The notes under the pieces are model-generated. The model saw nothing but the letters and a program-made list of their open reading frames with translations, was not told the origin of the DNA and ran no database searches. The position numbers were made by a program, and so were the translations under genes. Source: Solirubrobacteraceae bacterium (GTDB lineage Bacteria; Actinomycetota; Thermoleophilia; Solirubrobacterales; Solirubrobacteraceae). From it: 32,667 bases of DNA. The stretch spans positions 1-32,667 of the forward strand of contig JADGPM010000315.1 of NCBI GenBank assembly GCA_017882425.1, given 5' to 3'. Positions 32,098 to 32,667 of the stretch are shown piece after piece; positions within the stretch are counted from its first letter, which is position 1; every line of letters begins with the position of its first letter.

Positions 32098-32667
32098 TCA
32101 GTGCAGGCCGGCGAGCATCCCGGCGGCGACCAGCAGCAGCACCGCGGGCACGAGCAGCAACGCGACGACGAGCTGGATCTTCGGCGCCGCGCGTTGGGCG
32201 CGCTCGTGGATCCGGCGTCCGCGTTCGGCGCGCGTCGCCTCCGCCAGCGCGGCCAGCGCCGGCCCCAGCGGCGCGCCGTGACGATCCGAGCGCGCGAGCG
32301 CGGCCGCGAGCGCATCGACCTCCGCCAGCGGGCACCGCCGGCGCAGCCGCGCCAGCGCGTCGGCCCGTGAGACGCCGAGCTCCGCTGCCGCCGCGAGTGC
32401 GCGCAGCTCCAGCGCCAGCGGCCCGCGACCGTGGCGCCCGGCCTCGTCGATCGCGCGTGCGGGACTCAGGCCGGCGTCGACGGCGAGTCGCAGCCGGTCC
32501 AGGACGTCCGGCGCCTCGGCGCGCAGCCGCTCCTGCAGGACCGCCGCGGCCTCCAGCACCCGGCCGGCGTTGCGAAAGCTCGTCGACAGGAGCTTCACCG
32601 GCGCCGGATAGCCTGCCGCGCCGGGCCGGAACGGCCGCGGCAGCACCGGGAAGTCCTGGGCGAAGCG
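32098..32667 (-). CDS. Type II secretion F / TadC-like membrane protein (5'-truncated)
   Basis: The last 190 or so residues of a T2SSF-domain protein; the frame is open to the window edge, so the true start is outside. The segment VLDRLRLAVDAGLSPARAID, followed by LALELRALAAAAELGVSRADALARL and AEVDALAAALARSDRHGAPLG, is the helical cytoplasmic T2SSF domain. AEATRAERGRRIHERAQRAAPKI and a final membrane helix (QLVVALLLVPAVLLLVAAGM) resemble TadC. Such proteins form the inner-membrane platform of Tad/Flp pilus or type II secretion machines. It is likely the last gene of a tad operon to the right. Confidence 0.8.
   Translation of the reverse strand, partial: RFAQDFPVLPRPFRPGAAGYPAPVKLLSTSFRNAGRVLEAAAVLQERLRAEAPDVLDRLRLAVDAGLSPARAIDEAGRHGRGPLALELRALAAAAELGVSRADALARLRRRCPLAEVDALAAALARSDRHGAPLGPALAALAEATRAERGRRIHERAQRAAPKIQLVVALLLVPAVLLLVAAGMLAGLH

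Noticed and set aside
31744-32370. 208-codon plus-strand frame across the dcw upstream region
   Set aside because: It crosses the promoter, MraZ boxes and the Tad-type gene; no motif or start signal supports it.
1-32667. CRISPR array, tRNA, insertion sequence, prophage or toxin-antitoxin genes
   Set aside because: I looked for regular spaced repeats, tRNA-like folds, transposase or integrase motifs and small paired ORFs and found none that hold up.

Overview
The window is high-GC, densely packed bacterial DNA. GTG starts are common, and many gene junctions overlap as ATGA, GTGA or TGATG. The gene content points to the Actinomycetota: a dcw cluster without ftsA, murB or ddl, a MurE with the meso-diaminopimelate motif DNPR, and high GC. 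The glycine cleavage P-protein is split into two subunits, and FtsQ and FtsL carry Thr/Pro/Ala-rich tails. Together these suggest the Thermoleophilia/Solirubrobacterales branch rather than Streptomyces or Mycobacterium. This placement is an inference; no rRNA gene is present.

Layout from left to right. (1) 1-304: no convincing gene, several small hairpins. (2) 305-2946, minus: a tight run rluB > aroH (chorismate mutase) > small cupin > hisC-type aminotransferase. (3) 2972-3961, plus: rlmN, head to head with rluB and convergent on scpB. (4) 3965-7531, minus: trpS > MFS transporter > scpA > scpB. (5) 7612-11511, plus: a large secreted subtilisin-like protease with P-domain and PKD modules, ending in two strong palindromes. 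(6) 11512-15995, minus: gcvT > gcvH > gcvPA > gcvPB, a complete T/H/P glycine cleavage operon. (7) 16081-16551, plus: a single-domain cupin, divergent from gcvT and convergent on ftsZ. (8) 16669-31750, minus: the dcw cluster mraZ > rsmH > ftsL-like > ftsI > murE > murF > mraY > murD > ftsW > murG > murC > ftsQ > ftsZ. (9) 32098-32667, minus: the 3' part of a TadC/T2SSF-type membrane protein, running off the right edge.

In the dcw cluster, MurC, MurD, MurE and MurF build the UDP-MurNAc-pentapeptide. MraY and MurG make lipid I and lipid II, and FtsW/FtsI polymerise and cross-link septal wall. FtsL/FtsQ regulate FtsW/FtsI, FtsZ is the scaffold, and RsmH and MraZ are the usual companions. A promoter with two MraZ-type heptamers in its spacer precedes mraZ, and a second good promoter precedes ftsZ.

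No mobile element, CRISPR array, tRNA, phage or defence locus was seen, and no wholly new multi-gene system. The most unusual content is non-coding: an 84-nt hairpin between mraY and murD, paired palindromes at the protease/gcvPB boundary, a perfect palindrome between murC and ftsQ, and MraZ-like repeats in both orientations upstream of mraZ. The aroH-cupin-hisC arrangement is the most interesting metabolic grouping.
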